Shown here one piece after another: positions 55,222 to 63,805 of a stretch of 64,000 nt of DNA. Source of the DNA: Caballeronia hypogeia (GTDB lineage: Bacteria > Pseudomonadota > Gammaproteobacteria > Burkholderiales > Burkholderiaceae); assembly GCF_001544875.2 (NCBI RefSeq), contig NZ_FCOA02000004.1, positions 124,001 to 188,000 on the forward strand, in the 5' to 3' direction. The notes beneath the pieces were generated by a model, which ran no database searches, had not been told where the DNA came from, and saw only the letters and a program-made list of their open reading frames with translations. The position numbers and the translations under genes were made by a program. How positions within the stretch are numbered: the stretch's first letter is position 1; each line of letters begins with the position of its first letter.

Positions 55222-56055
55222 ATGAAACAGGACAAGGAAGCCAGCGAGCCGAGGCCCGCGCGCGAAGGCGCGGACGTGCATGAGCGTCTGACGCGCAAGC
55301 AGTACGACAAGGAGCTGGCGCGCCTGCATGTCGAGCTCGTGAAACTGCAGGAATGGGCGGTTCATACGGGCGCGAAGATCTGCGTCGTGTTCGAGGGGCG
55401 AGACGGCGCGGGCAAGGGCGGCACGATCAAGGCGATCACCGAGCGCGTGAGCCCGCGCATCTTTCGGGTGGTCGCACTGCCGGCGCCCACCGAGCGCGAA
55501 AAAACGCAGATGTACGTGCAGCGCTATCTGCCGCATCTCCCGGCGGCCGGCGAAATCACGCTGTTCGACCGTAGCTGGTACAACCGCGCGGGGGTCGAGC
55601 GGGTGATGGGTTTTTGCAGCGAAGAGCAGGCCAAGACCTTTCTGAAAGGCGTGCCGCTGGTCGAGCGCGCGATCATCGAATCCGGGGTGATCCTGCTCAA
55701 GTACTGGCTCGAAGTGGGGCAGGAAGAACAGACGCGGCGTCTGGAGGAACGCATCCACGACGAACGCAAGATCTGGAAGCTCTCGCCGATGGACCTGCGC
55801 TCGTACAGCCGCTGGTACGACTATTCGCGCGCCCGCGACGACATGTTCGAGGCCACCGACACCGATCACGCGCCGTGGCACGTCGTGCGCTCGGACGACA
55901 AGCGGCGCGCGCGTCTCAACCTGATCAGCCACCTGCTGAAGAGTATTCCCTATGAACCGGTGCCGCGCGAAAAGGTGAAGCTGCCGAAACGCCAGAAACC
56001 GGAAGGGTATCGCGAGAGCAATCGTCCGCTCCGGTACGTGCCGGAGCGTTTCTAG
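55222..56055 (+). CDS. ppk2: Polyphosphate kinase 2
   Basis: A 277-residue PPK2 enzyme that transfers phosphate between polyphosphate and nucleotides. Walker A is VVFEGRDGAGKGGTIKAI, the Walker B region FDRSWYNRAGVERVMGF, and the lid LEERIHDERKIWKLSPMDLRSYSRWYDYSRARDDMFEATD. Length and a single domain fit class I, which phosphorylates nucleoside diphosphates. GAGGGGA precedes the ATG at 55222. It is 19 bases upstream of a SulP gene, likely one operon. In an energy-stress setting it would regenerate ATP or GTP. Confidence 0.94.
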   Translation: MKQDKEASEPRPAREGADVHERLTRKQYDKELARLHVELVKLQEWAVHTGAKICVVFEGRDGAGKGGTIKAITERVSPRIFRVVALPAPTEREKTQMYVQRYLPHLPAAGEITLFDRSWYNRAGVERVMGFCSEEQAKTFLKGVPLVERAIIESGVILLKYWLEVGQEEQTRRLEERIHDERKIWKLSPMDLRSYSRWYDYSRARDDMFEATDTDHAPWHVVRSDDKRRARLNLISHLLKSIPYEPVPREKVKLPKRQKPEGYRESNRPLRYVPERF

Positions 56056-56074
56056 ACGCGCGGCGGCGCACGAC

Positions 56075-57775
56075 ATGGCCACGTGGCGGCGCGTCCGGAT
56101 CGCGCCCGAATGGCTGTTCCGCTACGAGAAACCGTGGGCGCGCGCCGACGTGCTCGCGGGCCTGACCGCCGCCGCCGTCGTCATTCCGAAGGCGCTCGCT
56201 TACGCGACCATCGCCGGATTGCCGGTGCAGGTGGGGCTCTACACCGCGTGTGTGCCGATGCTCATCTATGCGTTCATCGGCTCGTCGCGGCCCTTGAGCG
56301 TGAGCACGACGACCACGCTCGCGATCCTCGCGGCGAACGCGCTCGGCCTGATCGTCCCGAGCGGCGATCCGGCGATGCTGGCCGCCGCCAACGCCACCCT
56401 GACCCTGCTCGTCGGCGCGATGCTGGTGGCGGCCGCGCTCCTGCGTCTGGGCTTCGTCGCGAACTTCATTTCGGAGCCGGTGCTCGTCGGCTTCAAGGCA
56501 GGCGTTGCGATCGTCATTGTCGTGGACCAGTTGCCGAAGCTTTTCGGCATTCACTTCACGAAAGGCTCGTTTTTTCATAACGTCGGCTCGTTCGTGGCCG
56601 GCTTGCCGCATGCGTCGGCGAGCACGGTCGCGCTCGCTTTCCTCACGCTCGCCGCGCTCGTGTTGCTCGAACGCTTCACGCCGCGTGCGCCGGCGCCGCT
56701 GCTCGTCGTCGCGGCGGCGATCATCGCGGTGGCGGCGTTCGGGTTGCGCGCGCATGGCGTCGAGACCGTCGGCGCGGTGCCGGCGGGATTGCCGTCGTGG
56801 ACAGCGCCGGATCTGTCGCTCGCGCGAAAGCTATGGCCGGATGCGCTGGGCATCGCATTGATGAGCTTCACCGAAAGCATCGCGGCGGCCCGCGCATTCT
56901 CGCGCAACGACGAGCCCATGCCCGACGCGAACCGCGAACTGCTCGCGACCGGTCTCGCCAACGCGGGCGGCGCATTGTTCGGCGCGATGGTGGCGGGCGG
57001 CGGCACGAGCCAGACGGCGGTGAACCGGCAGGCGGGCGCGCGCACCCAGCTCGCGGGAATCGTGACGGCGATCATCGCGCTCGCGGTGATGCTGATGTTC
57101 GCGCCGCTGATGGCGCTGATGCCGCACGCGACGCTCGCCGCCGTCGTCGTGTTCTATTCCGTCGGTCTGTTCAGCCCGGCCGAGTTTCGCGCGATCCTCA
57201 AGGTGCGCGGCACCGAGTTCGTATGGGCGCTGACCGCGTGCGCCGGCGTGGTGTTGCTGGGCACGCTGGAGGGCATTCTGGTCGCGATCGTCGTGTCGCT
57301 GTTCGCGCTCGCTCATCAGGCGTCGAATCCGCCGGTGTACGCGCTCAGGCGCATACCGGGCACGAACGTGTTCAGGCGCGCCTCATCGCGTCATCCCGAC
57401 GATGAAGCGTTTCCCGGCCTGTTGCTGCTGCGTCCCGAGGGACGCATCTTCTTCGCCAATGCGCAACGCGTCGCGGAGCAGATTCGTCCGCTCGTGCGCG
57501 AATCGGATGCGCGGATCGTCGTGCTCGACCTGAGCCGCGTGTTCGATGTCGAATACACCGCGCTCAAGATGCTGATAGAAGCGGAGCAGCGTTTCAGCGC
57601 GAACGGCATGGCGCTCTGGCTCGCGGGCCTCAACCCCGGCGTGCTCGCGACGGTGCGCCGCTCGCCGCTCGCCGCCACCCTCGGCGAGGCACGCATGTTC
57701 TATAACCTCGAACACGTCGCGCTGAAGTATCAGGAACTCGTCGCGCGCGGCGACGCGCTGGTTTCGCGCCGCTGA
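56075..57775 (+). CDS. SulP/SLC26 anion transporter with STAS domain (third)
   Basis: A 566-residue inner-membrane transporter starting APEWLFRYEKPWARADVLAGLTAAAVVIPKALAYATIAGLPVQVGLYTACVP, the SulP signature. The C-terminal STAS domain (RIVVLDLSRVFDVEYTALKMLIEAEQRFSANGMALWLAGL) has the FDVEYTALKML motif close to characterised sulfate and bicarbonate carriers. Its coupling to ppk2 suggests a role in anion balance under stress, but the substrate is unknown. It is the third SulP gene in 64 kb. Confidence 0.93.
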   Translation: MATWRRVRIAPEWLFRYEKPWARADVLAGLTAAAVVIPKALAYATIAGLPVQVGLYTACVPMLIYAFIGSSRPLSVSTTTTLAILAANALGLIVPSGDPAMLAAANATLTLLVGAMLVAAALLRLGFVANFISEPVLVGFKAGVAIVIVVDQLPKLFGIHFTKGSFFHNVGSFVAGLPHASASTVALAFLTLAALVLLERFTPRAPAPLLVVAAAIIAVAAFGLRAHGVETVGAVPAGLPSWTAPDLSLARKLWPDALGIALMSFTESIAAARAFSRNDEPMPDANRELLATGLANAGGALFGAMVAGGGTSQTAVNRQAGARTQLAGIVTAIIALAVMLMFAPLMALMPHATLAAVVVFYSVGLFSPAEFRAILKVRGTEFVWALTACAGVVLLGTLEGILVAIVVSLFALAHQASNPPVYALRRIPGTNVFRRASSRHPDDEAFPGLLLLRPEGRIFFANAQRVAEQIRPLVRESDARIVVLDLSRVFDVEYTALKMLIEAEQRFSANGMALWLAGLNPGVLATVRRSPLAATLGEARMFYNLEHVALKYQELVARGDALVSRR

Positions 57776-58094
57776 AGAATCGCGCTTGCCATGTGCCTGT
57801 CGCACGTTGCGCATATATTTTATTGATGGTATTCAAATCAACGTCGCCTGCGTTTGTCGGACCGGTTCGAGCGATGCGGCTGGCGTGTTTTATTGCCGCA
57901 TTTTTGCGGCTCGGGTTTCGTCATGCACGATTGCATGGCGAAAACAGAAAGTCGCGCGAAATGTTTCCTGTCGGCGACAGAAAGATTGGTTTAGTCAGAG
58001 TCATATCGGTGAGCTCCGCAATCATGTTCCGGAAATTGCAATGCCCGGGGCGGTTACAGTGAGACGTCTGGTGCGTCGTGGAGATCATCCAATC
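57776..58094. other. AT-richer spacer with small hairpins
   Basis: No gene recognised. It contains GCCGCA TTTT TGCGGC (57895-57910) and CTGTC GGC GACAG in the line starting 57961, and a TTGAT/ATCAA pair spaced by nine bases at 57823-57841. It could hold a promoter or a small RNA for the downstream genes. Confidence 0.4.
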
Positions 58095-58379
58095 ATGGAA
58101 GCGTGGCAACTTGATCGCGGTCAAGACGTTTCAGGAAATGGCACGCGAGTCTATCCGGGCAATGCCGCTGACAACGCGGCCAGCGACTGCAAGCATGGAT
58201 TGCCTGTTTTCGACTCGATTCAGCGCTTCTCCGGCGCCGGAGAGCATCCTGCCGCGATCGTGAGCTTCGACCTCGTGGAGGCTCACGTGCTTCGCACGTT
58301 CCAATCGCGCATCCATCATCGGTTCTCGAAGAATCGCACGCTCGTGGTGCAGGTCATGCCTGATACATGCGAAGCCTGA
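58095..58379 (+). CDS. Second RRM-like copy with diverged N terminus
   Basis: A 94-codon frame. Its last 60 residues, GLPVFDSIQRF...GEHPAAIVSFD..EAHVLRTFQSRIHHRF.KNRTLVVQVMP, share 41 of 60 residues with the RRM-like protein at 54865-55122. The N-terminal 34 residues (MEAWQLDRGQDVSGNGTRVYPGN) do not resemble the first beta strand and helix of that protein, so it may be a decaying duplicate or a fused, altered version. No good ribosome-binding site is seen before the ATG at 58095. An FNR-like site lies inside this stretch. Confidence 0.5.
   Translation: MEAWQLDRGQDVSGNGTRVYPGNAADNAASDCKHGLPVFDSIQRFSGAGEHPAAIVSFDLVEAHVLRTFQSRIHHRFSKNRTLVVQVMPDTCEA
58111..58124. promoter_or_regulatory. FNR/ANR-like site
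   Basis: TTGATCGCGGTCAA matches the FNR/ANR consensus TTGAT-N4-ATCAA at nine of ten positions. It is 420 bases before the DUF3141 gene, the first of a run with pta, ackA and fabI. It overlaps the diverged RRM-like frame, so a chance match is possible. Confidence 0.45.
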
Positions 58380-58543
58380 GTGCAGGCGTGCAGCAGTAGT
58401 CGCTGTTGAAGCGTTTCGCAACGCAATTTGCATGTGCAGGGGATCACGAATGCGCTTCGCCATTCGTGCATCCAGCCGGCGTCTGAACTCGACAACGCAA
58501 GAGCAACGAAACCTGATTCGTGCTCTCGAACGGAGACCTCGTC

Positions 58544-60853
58544 ATGACGTATGCAAGCAAGCTGACTCGCAGCCAGGAAATCGCAGGCAAGGTCACTCGG
58601 GTGTTCCAGAAGCGCGCGGAACTCGCGCAGCAGCAGTTCAGTGAGCGCGCGCGCGACGCGGGCATGCGGCTTTTCAACAATGGCCAGGCGGATCATCTCA
58701 ACCAGGCGGGCCAATTCAACGGCTATGCCTACGCAGTCGATCTCGTGCAGCGCTCGGTTCTCTTCTGGGACACGCTGCGCCAGCGCGGCAATAATTTCAT
58801 CGAGCAGACGAAGCACGGTCTCGAACCGGTGCTGCATTTCGCCCATGAAATGCTGGTCGACGGACGCGGCTTCGCGCGGCCGGTGAATTATGCGTTGTTG
58901 CGCATCGTGCCTCCCGAAGGCGTCGTGATCGACCCGCTGAAGCGGCCGTATCTGATCATCGATCCGCGCGCGGGGCACGGTCCCGGCATCGGCGGCTTCA
59001 AGGACGACTCGCAAGTGGGCGTCGCGTTGCGCGCGGGTCATCCTGTGTATTTCGTCACCTTCTTCCGCGACCCGCAACCGGGTCAGACCTTGCTCGATGT
59101 CTGCGCCGCCGAGCAGCAGTTCGTCAAGCACGTGCGCGAGCTGCATCCGGACAGCCCGAAGCCCGCGATCGTCGGCAACTGCCAGGGCGGCTGGGCCGCG
59201 ATGATGCTCGCGAGCTCGCAACCCGACGACACCGGCCCGCTCGTCATCAACGGCGCGCCGATGTCGTACTGGAGCGGCGCATGGAGCGAAGGCGAAGGCG
59301 ACAACCCGATGCGCTATTCGGGCGGCATGCTGGGCGGCACCTGGCTCGCGTCGCTGACGGCCGACCTGGGCAACGGCAAGTTCGACGGCGCGTATCTGGT
59401 CGAGAACTTCGAGAACCTGAATCCGGCGAACAGCTTCTGGGACAAGTACTACACGCTGTTCGACAAGATCGACACCGAGCCGCCGCGCTTTCTCGACTTC
59501 GAGCGCTGGTGGGGCGGCTATTACCTGATGAACCGTGAGGAGATCGAGTGGATCACGCGCAATCTGTTCGTCGGCAACAAGCTGTGGTCGGGAGAGGTGT
59601 CCGGCGTCTCGGGCGCATCGTTCGACCTGCGCGCAATCCGCTCGCCGATCGTTCTGTTCGCCTCGATGGGCGACAACATCACGCCGCCGCAACAGGCTTT
59701 CAACTGGGTCGCCGATATTTACGGCAGCACCGACGAGATCAAGGCGCGCGGACAGGTGATCGTCGGCTTGATGCACAAGAGCATCGGGCATCTGGGCATT
59801 TTCGTGAGCGGCAAGGTCGCGAAGAAGGAATACACGCAGATCGCCTCGGTGCTGGAGGCGATCGAATCGTTTCCGCCGGGGCTGTACGGCATGGACATCG
59901 CCGAGCGTGTCGGCGACGACGGCAAGATCGAATACGACGTCACCTTCCGCGAGCATAGGCTGGAGGACGTGGTCGCGCGCTTCAACCGTTTCGAGCGCGC
60001 CGACGAACAGCCGTTCCAGGCGGTAAAGCAGGTGTCCGATTTCAATCAGCGCGCCTACGAGCTGTTCGCCCAGCCGTTCGTCCAGGCCATGGCCAACGAT
60101 GCGACCGCGACCATGCTGCGCGCGTTTCATCCGTTGCGCGCGCAGCGCTGGATGTTCTCCGACCTCAACCCGTGGCTCGCGTGGCTCGGCCCGACGGCCA
60201 ACGCCGTGAGAGCCGCGCGCCAGCCCGATTCCGAGCGCGACGTGTTGCGCCGCGCGGAGCATTGCGGTTCCGACATGATCAGCGCGAGCCTCGACTTCTA
60301 TCGCGCGATGCGCGACGCCGCGACCGAAGCGACGTTCTTCTCGATCTACGGCAACATGTTTTCGGCGCATCACGCACAAGAGCAGGAACCGCCGAAGCAC
60401 GAATCCGATCCGCGCGACTTGCCCTTCGTGCAGGACGCGCTCGCCGCGATCGCTCAGGGCGGCTATGCGGAAGCGGTGGCGCGCGTCGCCTGCTTGCTGA
60501 CGCGTCACGACGAGCCGCTGCCGCTCGCGCGCATGGTGCTGCGGCAGGAGCTGGCGGCCGATTACGCGGAGTATTTCCCGCAGATGCCGCGCGACGCATG
60601 GCGGCGCATGCGCGGCGAGCAGGAGGTCATCGTGCGCTATGAGCCCGAGCAGGCGCTGGCGAGCCTGCCCGAGCTTCTCGACGACAGCGACGACCGCAAG
60701 AAGCTGCTCACGCTGATCGACAAGCTGCTCGCCGATAGCCGCCTTCAGGGTTACGAGCCGACCGAGGCGCAACGCGACACACTCGGGCGCATCCGCGCTG
60801 CGCTGCCGTTGAAGGCCGCGCGCGCGCCGCGCCGTCCCGCAGCCGCGCACTGA
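58544..60853 (+). CDS. DUF3141 alpha/beta-hydrolase with cysteine nucleophile
   Basis: A 769-residue protein of the DUF3141 family. The alpha/beta-hydrolase core (residues about 115-460) shows IVGNCQGGWAAMMLAS, where the nucleophile elbow has Cys as in PHA synthases (G-x-C-x-G-G), then LFASMGDNITPPQQAF (acid Asp) and GLMHKSIGHLGIFVSG (His). The N terminus (AYAVDLVQRSVLFWDTLRQRGNNF) is helical and like the PhaC N-terminal region. The last 300 residues are helical and family-specific. GGAG before the ATG at 58544 sets the start. It lies 29 bases upstream of pta, so probably one operon. It may act on acyl-CoA or polyester, which is an inference. Confidence 0.88.
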   Translation: MTYASKLTRSQEIAGKVTRVFQKRAELAQQQFSERARDAGMRLFNNGQADHLNQAGQFNGYAYAVDLVQRSVLFWDTLRQRGNNFIEQTKHGLEPVLHFAHEMLVDGRGFARPVNYALLRIVPPEGVVIDPLKRPYLIIDPRAGHGPGIGGFKDDSQVGVALRAGHPVYFVTFFRDPQPGQTLLDVCAAEQQFVKHVRELHPDSPKPAIVGNCQGGWAAMMLASSQPDDTGPLVINGAPMSYWSGAWSEGEGDNPMRYSGGMLGGTWLASLTADLGNGKFDGAYLVENFENLNPANSFWDKYYTLFDKIDTEPPRFLDFERWWGGYYLMNREEIEWITRNLFVGNKLWSGEVSGVSGASFDLRAIRSPIVLFASMGDNITPPQQAFNWVADIYGSTDEIKARGQVIVGLMHKSIGHLGIFVSGKVAKKEYTQIASVLEAIESFPPGLYGMDIAERVGDDGKIEYDVTFREHRLEDVVARFNRFERADEQPFQAVKQVSDFNQRAYELFAQPFVQAMANDATATMLRAFHPLRAQRWMFSDLNPWLAWLGPTANAVRAARQPDSERDVLRRAEHCGSDMISASLDFYRAMRDAATEATFFSIYGNMFSAHHAQEQEPPKHESDPRDLPFVQDALAAIAQGGYAEAVARVACLLTRHDEPLPLARMVLRQELAADYAEYFPQMPRDAWRRMRGEQEVIVRYEPEQALASLPELLDDSDDRKKLLTLIDKLLADSRLQGYEPTEAQRDTLGRIRAALPLKAARAPRRPAAAH

Positions 60854-60882
60854 CATCAGCCAGCGCCCACACCGGAGTCGAT

Positions 60883-61821
60883 ATGGAACACACGCACGAG
60901 AAATATCAGCGTCTCATCGACGTATGCCGCACGTTTCCGCCGCTCGCGACGGCGGTCGCGCATCCATGCGACAAGACTTCGCTCGAAAGCGCCGTGCTGG
61001 CTGCCGAGATGGGACTGATCGCGCCGCTTCTCGTCGGGCCGCGTGATCGCATTCGTGAAGTCGCGGAGGAATGCGCGCTGAACATCGCGGGCCTGCCGAT
61101 CGTCGACGCGCCGCATAGCCACGCCGCCGCGAGCCAGGCGGTGGAACTGGTGCGCGAGGCGAAGGCGGAAGCGCTCATGAAAGGCAGTCTGCACACCGAC
61201 GAAGTGATGGCCGCGGTCGTCAGGCGCGAAGGCGGGCTGCGCACGCAGCGGCGCGTGTCGCACTGCTTCATCATGGACGTGCCGGGGCACGAGAACGTGC
61301 TCATCATCAGCGACGCGGCCATCAACATCGCGCCGACGCTCGAAGAGAAGGTCGATATCCTGCAGAACGCGATCGATCTCGGTCACGCGCTGCGCCTCGA
61401 GGAAGTGCGCGTCGCGATTCTCTCGGCGATGGAAACGGTGAACCCGAAAGTGCCGTCGACGCTCGAAGCCGCCGCGCTATGCAAGATGGTCGATCGCCAT
61501 CAGGTCACGGGGGCGCTCGTCGACGGACCGCTCGCGCTCGACAACGCCATCGACCTGGAAGCGGCGCGGACGAAAAAGATCGACTCGCCGGTGGCGGGAC
61601 GCGCGAACGTGCTGATCGTGCCGGACCTCGAAGCGGGCAACATGCTCGCGAAGAGCCTGTCGTTTCTCGCCGGCGCGGATGCCGCGGGCATCGTGCTCGG
61701 CGCGCGCGTGCCGATCATCCTCACGAGCCGCGCCGATTCGCTGCAATCGCGGCTTGCGTCGTGCGCGGTCGCGGCGCTCGTGGCGGCAAAGCGCCGCGAA
61801 GACGCGCAAGTGATGGGGTGA
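60883..61821 (+). CDS. pta: Phosphate acetyltransferase (Pta/Ptb-like)
   Basis: A 312-residue enzyme of the phosphate acetyl/butyryltransferase family, which exchanges CoA for phosphate on acyl-CoA. LAAEMGLIAPLLVGPRDRIREVA, LMKGSLHTDEVMAAVV and SDAAINIAPTLEEKVDILQNAIDLGHAL are family blocks, as is NVLIVPDLEAGNMLAKSLSFLAGADAAGIVLGARVPIILTSRAD. It is the short form lacking the N-terminal regulatory part of E. coli Pta. In Burkholderia such genes are often labelled bifunctional enoyl-CoA hydratase/phosphate acetyltransferase, but no MaoC domain is present. Only four bases separate it from ackA. With AckA it would produce ATP from acetyl-CoA. Confidence 0.93.
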   Translation: MEHTHEKYQRLIDVCRTFPPLATAVAHPCDKTSLESAVLAAEMGLIAPLLVGPRDRIREVAEECALNIAGLPIVDAPHSHAAASQAVELVREAKAEALMKGSLHTDEVMAAVVRREGGLRTQRRVSHCFIMDVPGHENVLIISDAAINIAPTLEEKVDILQNAIDLGHALRLEEVRVAILSAMETVNPKVPSTLEAAALCKMVDRHQVTGALVDGPLALDNAIDLEAARTKKIDSPVAGRANVLIVPDLEAGNMLAKSLSFLAGADAAGIVLGARVPIILTSRADSLQSRLASCAVAALVAAKRREDAQVMG

Positions 61822-61825
61822 ACAC

Positions 61826-63001
61826 ATGGCCGACGTCATTCTGGTGATCAACGCGGGTTCGTCGAGCATCAAGTTCAGCGCCTTCGACGTGGAAGGCTCG
61901 CGGCTCGATCTCGTCACGCGCGGGCAAGTGGAAGGTCTTTTCAGCTCGCCGCATTTCGTCGCGTACAACGCGGACGGCGAGAAGGCCGGAGAGCATAACT
62001 GGGGCGAGGGCGCGCAGCTCGATCACGCGGGCGCGATCGCGCATCTGGGCGCATTCCTGCGCGGGCATGAAGCGGGACATCATCTGATCGGCGTCGGGCA
62101 TCGCGTGGTGCATGGCGGCGCGCATTTCACGAAGCCGGTGCTGGCCAACGCCCAGGTGCTCGACGAGCTCGACAAGCTCACTCCGCTCGCGCCGCTGCAC
62201 CAGCCGCACAATCTGAAGCCGATCCGCATCATCGCGGAGCGTAATCCAGACCTGCCGCAAGTGGCGTGCTTCGATACCGCGTTTCACGCGAGCCAGACGA
62301 CGCTCGCGCAGGCCTTCGCGCTGCCCGAGTCGATCACGAAGAACGGGGTGCGGCGCTACGGCTTTCATGGCCTTTCCTATGAGTACATCGCGAGCGTGCT
62401 GCCGGAGGTCGCGCCCGCAGCCGCGCGCGGCCGCACGGTGGTCGCGCATCTGGGCAACGGCGCGAGCCTGTGCGCGCTGGACGCGGGCAAAAGCGTGGCG
62501 AGCACCATGGGCTTCACGGCCGTCGACGGTCTCATGATGGGCACGCGCTGCGGCAATCTCGATCCGGGCGTGATCCTTTACATGTTCGACGAACTCGGCA
62601 TGAACGCGCGCGAGATCGAAGACCTGCTGTATCGCGGCTCGGGACTCCTCGGCGTGTCCGGCGTGTCGGGCGACATGCGCGCGCTGCTCGCGAGCCAGGA
62701 CGAACGCGCGCGCTTCGCCATCGACTTGTACGTGTATCGCATCGGCCGCGAACTCGGCTCGATGAGCGCCGCGCTGCAAGGGCTCGATGCGGTGGTGTTC
62801 ACGGCGGGCATCGGCGAGCATTCGAAGGAGATCCGGCAGCGCGTGTGCGAGCAGGCGGCGTGGTGGGGCATCGAGTTCGATCCCGCCGCGAACGGGCGCG
62901 GCGACGCGTGCATCAGCAAGCCGTCGAGCAAGGTGAGCGCATGGGTCATTCCCACCAACGAGGAACTGATGATCGCGCGGCATACGCAGGCGCTGATCTG
63001 A
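61826..63001 (+). CDS. ackA: Acetate kinase
   Basis: A 391-residue ASKHA-fold kinase that makes ATP and acetate from acetyl phosphate. VINAGSSSIKFSAFD is the phosphate-1 motif, GHRVVHGGAHF holds the substrate arginine, CFDTAFHAS the catalytic aspartate, VVAHLGNGASLCALDAGKSVASTMGFTAVDGLMMGTRCGNLDPG the nucleotide loop with the second arginine, and VFTAGIGEHSKEIRQRVC the adenosine site. It is directly downstream of pta, with four bases between. Propionate could be an alternative substrate. Confidence 0.95.
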   Translation: MADVILVINAGSSSIKFSAFDVEGSRLDLVTRGQVEGLFSSPHFVAYNADGEKAGEHNWGEGAQLDHAGAIAHLGAFLRGHEAGHHLIGVGHRVVHGGAHFTKPVLANAQVLDELDKLTPLAPLHQPHNLKPIRIIAERNPDLPQVACFDTAFHASQTTLAQAFALPESITKNGVRRYGFHGLSYEYIASVLPEVAPAAARGRTVVAHLGNGASLCALDAGKSVASTMGFTAVDGLMMGTRCGNLDPGVILYMFDELGMNAREIEDLLYRGSGLLGVSGVSGDMRALLASQDERARFAIDLYVYRIGRELGSMSAALQGLDAVVFTAGIGEHSKEIRQRVCEQAAWWGIEFDPAANGRGDACISKPSSKVSAWVIPTNEELMIARHTQALI

Positions 63002-63020
63002 AACCCCAAGGAGCAAGCGC

Positions 63021-63803
63021 ATGACATTGAACGTCCCGCAGCCTCCGCTCAAGGGCGCGAAAGCGCTCGTCACGGGCATCGCCAACGAGCACTCGATCGC
63101 CTATGGGTGCGCGAAGGCGTTTCGCGAACTCGGCGCCGATCTCGCCATCACCTATGCGGACGAGAAGGCGCGGCCGTATGTCGAGCCGCTCGCGCGCAGT
63201 CTCGAAGCGCCGGTCTTCATGCCTTTCAACGCGTCGCGGCAGGACGAACTCGATGCGCTGTTCGAGCGCATCGAACAGGAGTGGGGCGGCCTCGACATAC
63301 TCGTGCATTCCATTGCGTGGGCGCCGAAGGAAGATTTGCAGGGCGGCCTCCTGAACTGCTCGGCGGAAGGCTTCGCCAAGGCGATGGACATTTCCTGCCA
63401 TTCGTTCGTGCGCATGGCGCGGCTCGCCGCGCCCTTGATGAAGAACGGCGGCACGATGTTCACCATGAGCTATCACGGCGCGAACAAGGTCGTCGCCAAT
63501 TACAACGTGATGGGTCCGGTGAAGGCGGCGCTCGAAGCCTGCTCGCGCTATCTCGCCTATGAGCTCGGACCGCAGGGCATTCGCGTACACGCGATCTCGC
63601 CCGGACCGCTCAAGACGCGCGCGGCTTCGGGGCTCAAGGACTTCGACCTGTTGCTGACGGAGGCGGCCGAGCGCGCGCCGCTCGGCGAACTGGTGGACAT
63701 CATGGATGTCGGCTTCACCTGCGCCTTTCTCGCTACGCCGTACGCGCGGCGACTGTCGGGCGAGACGCTTTATGTGGACGGCGGCGTGAACATCATGGGA
63801 TGA
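63021..63803 (+). CDS. fabI: Enoyl-[acyl-carrier-protein] reductase
   Basis: A 260-residue NADH-dependent enoyl-ACP reductase of the FabI type, completing each round of fatty-acid elongation. ALVTGIANEHSIAYGCAKAF is the cofactor loop, HSIAWAPKEDLQG the substrate loop, and MSYHGANKVVANYNVMGPVKAALEACSRYLA holds the catalytic Tyr-x6-Lys and the outer Tyr. CAAGGAG precedes the ATG, 19 bases after ackA, so it is part of the same operon. Because FabI is usually encoded elsewhere as a housekeeping gene, this may be a second copy tied to the acetate/energy genes. Confidence 0.94.
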   Translation: MTLNVPQPPLKGAKALVTGIANEHSIAYGCAKAFRELGADLAITYADEKARPYVEPLARSLEAPVFMPFNASRQDELDALFERIEQEWGGLDILVHSIAWAPKEDLQGGLLNCSAEGFAKAMDISCHSFVRMARLAAPLMKNGGTMFTMSYHGANKVVANYNVMGPVKAALEACSRYLAYELGPQGIRVHAISPGPLKTRAASGLKDFDLLLTEAAERAPLGELVDIMDVGFTCAFLATPYARRLSGETLYVDGGVNIMG

Positions 63804-63805
63804 CC

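Noticed and set aside
57823..57841. TTGAT and ATCAA half sites as a second FNR box
   Set aside because: The spacing is nine bases instead of four, which does not fit FNR/ANR binding.
58504..58516. 13-mer CAACGAAACCTGA shared with the end of the first RRM-like gene (55110-55122)
   Set aside because: No surrounding similarity, so a third RRM-like relic is not supported; probably chance.
58316..60856. 846-codon minus-strand frame opposite the DUF3141 gene
   Set aside because: Shadow frame of low complexity; the plus-strand product has a conserved hydrolase triad.
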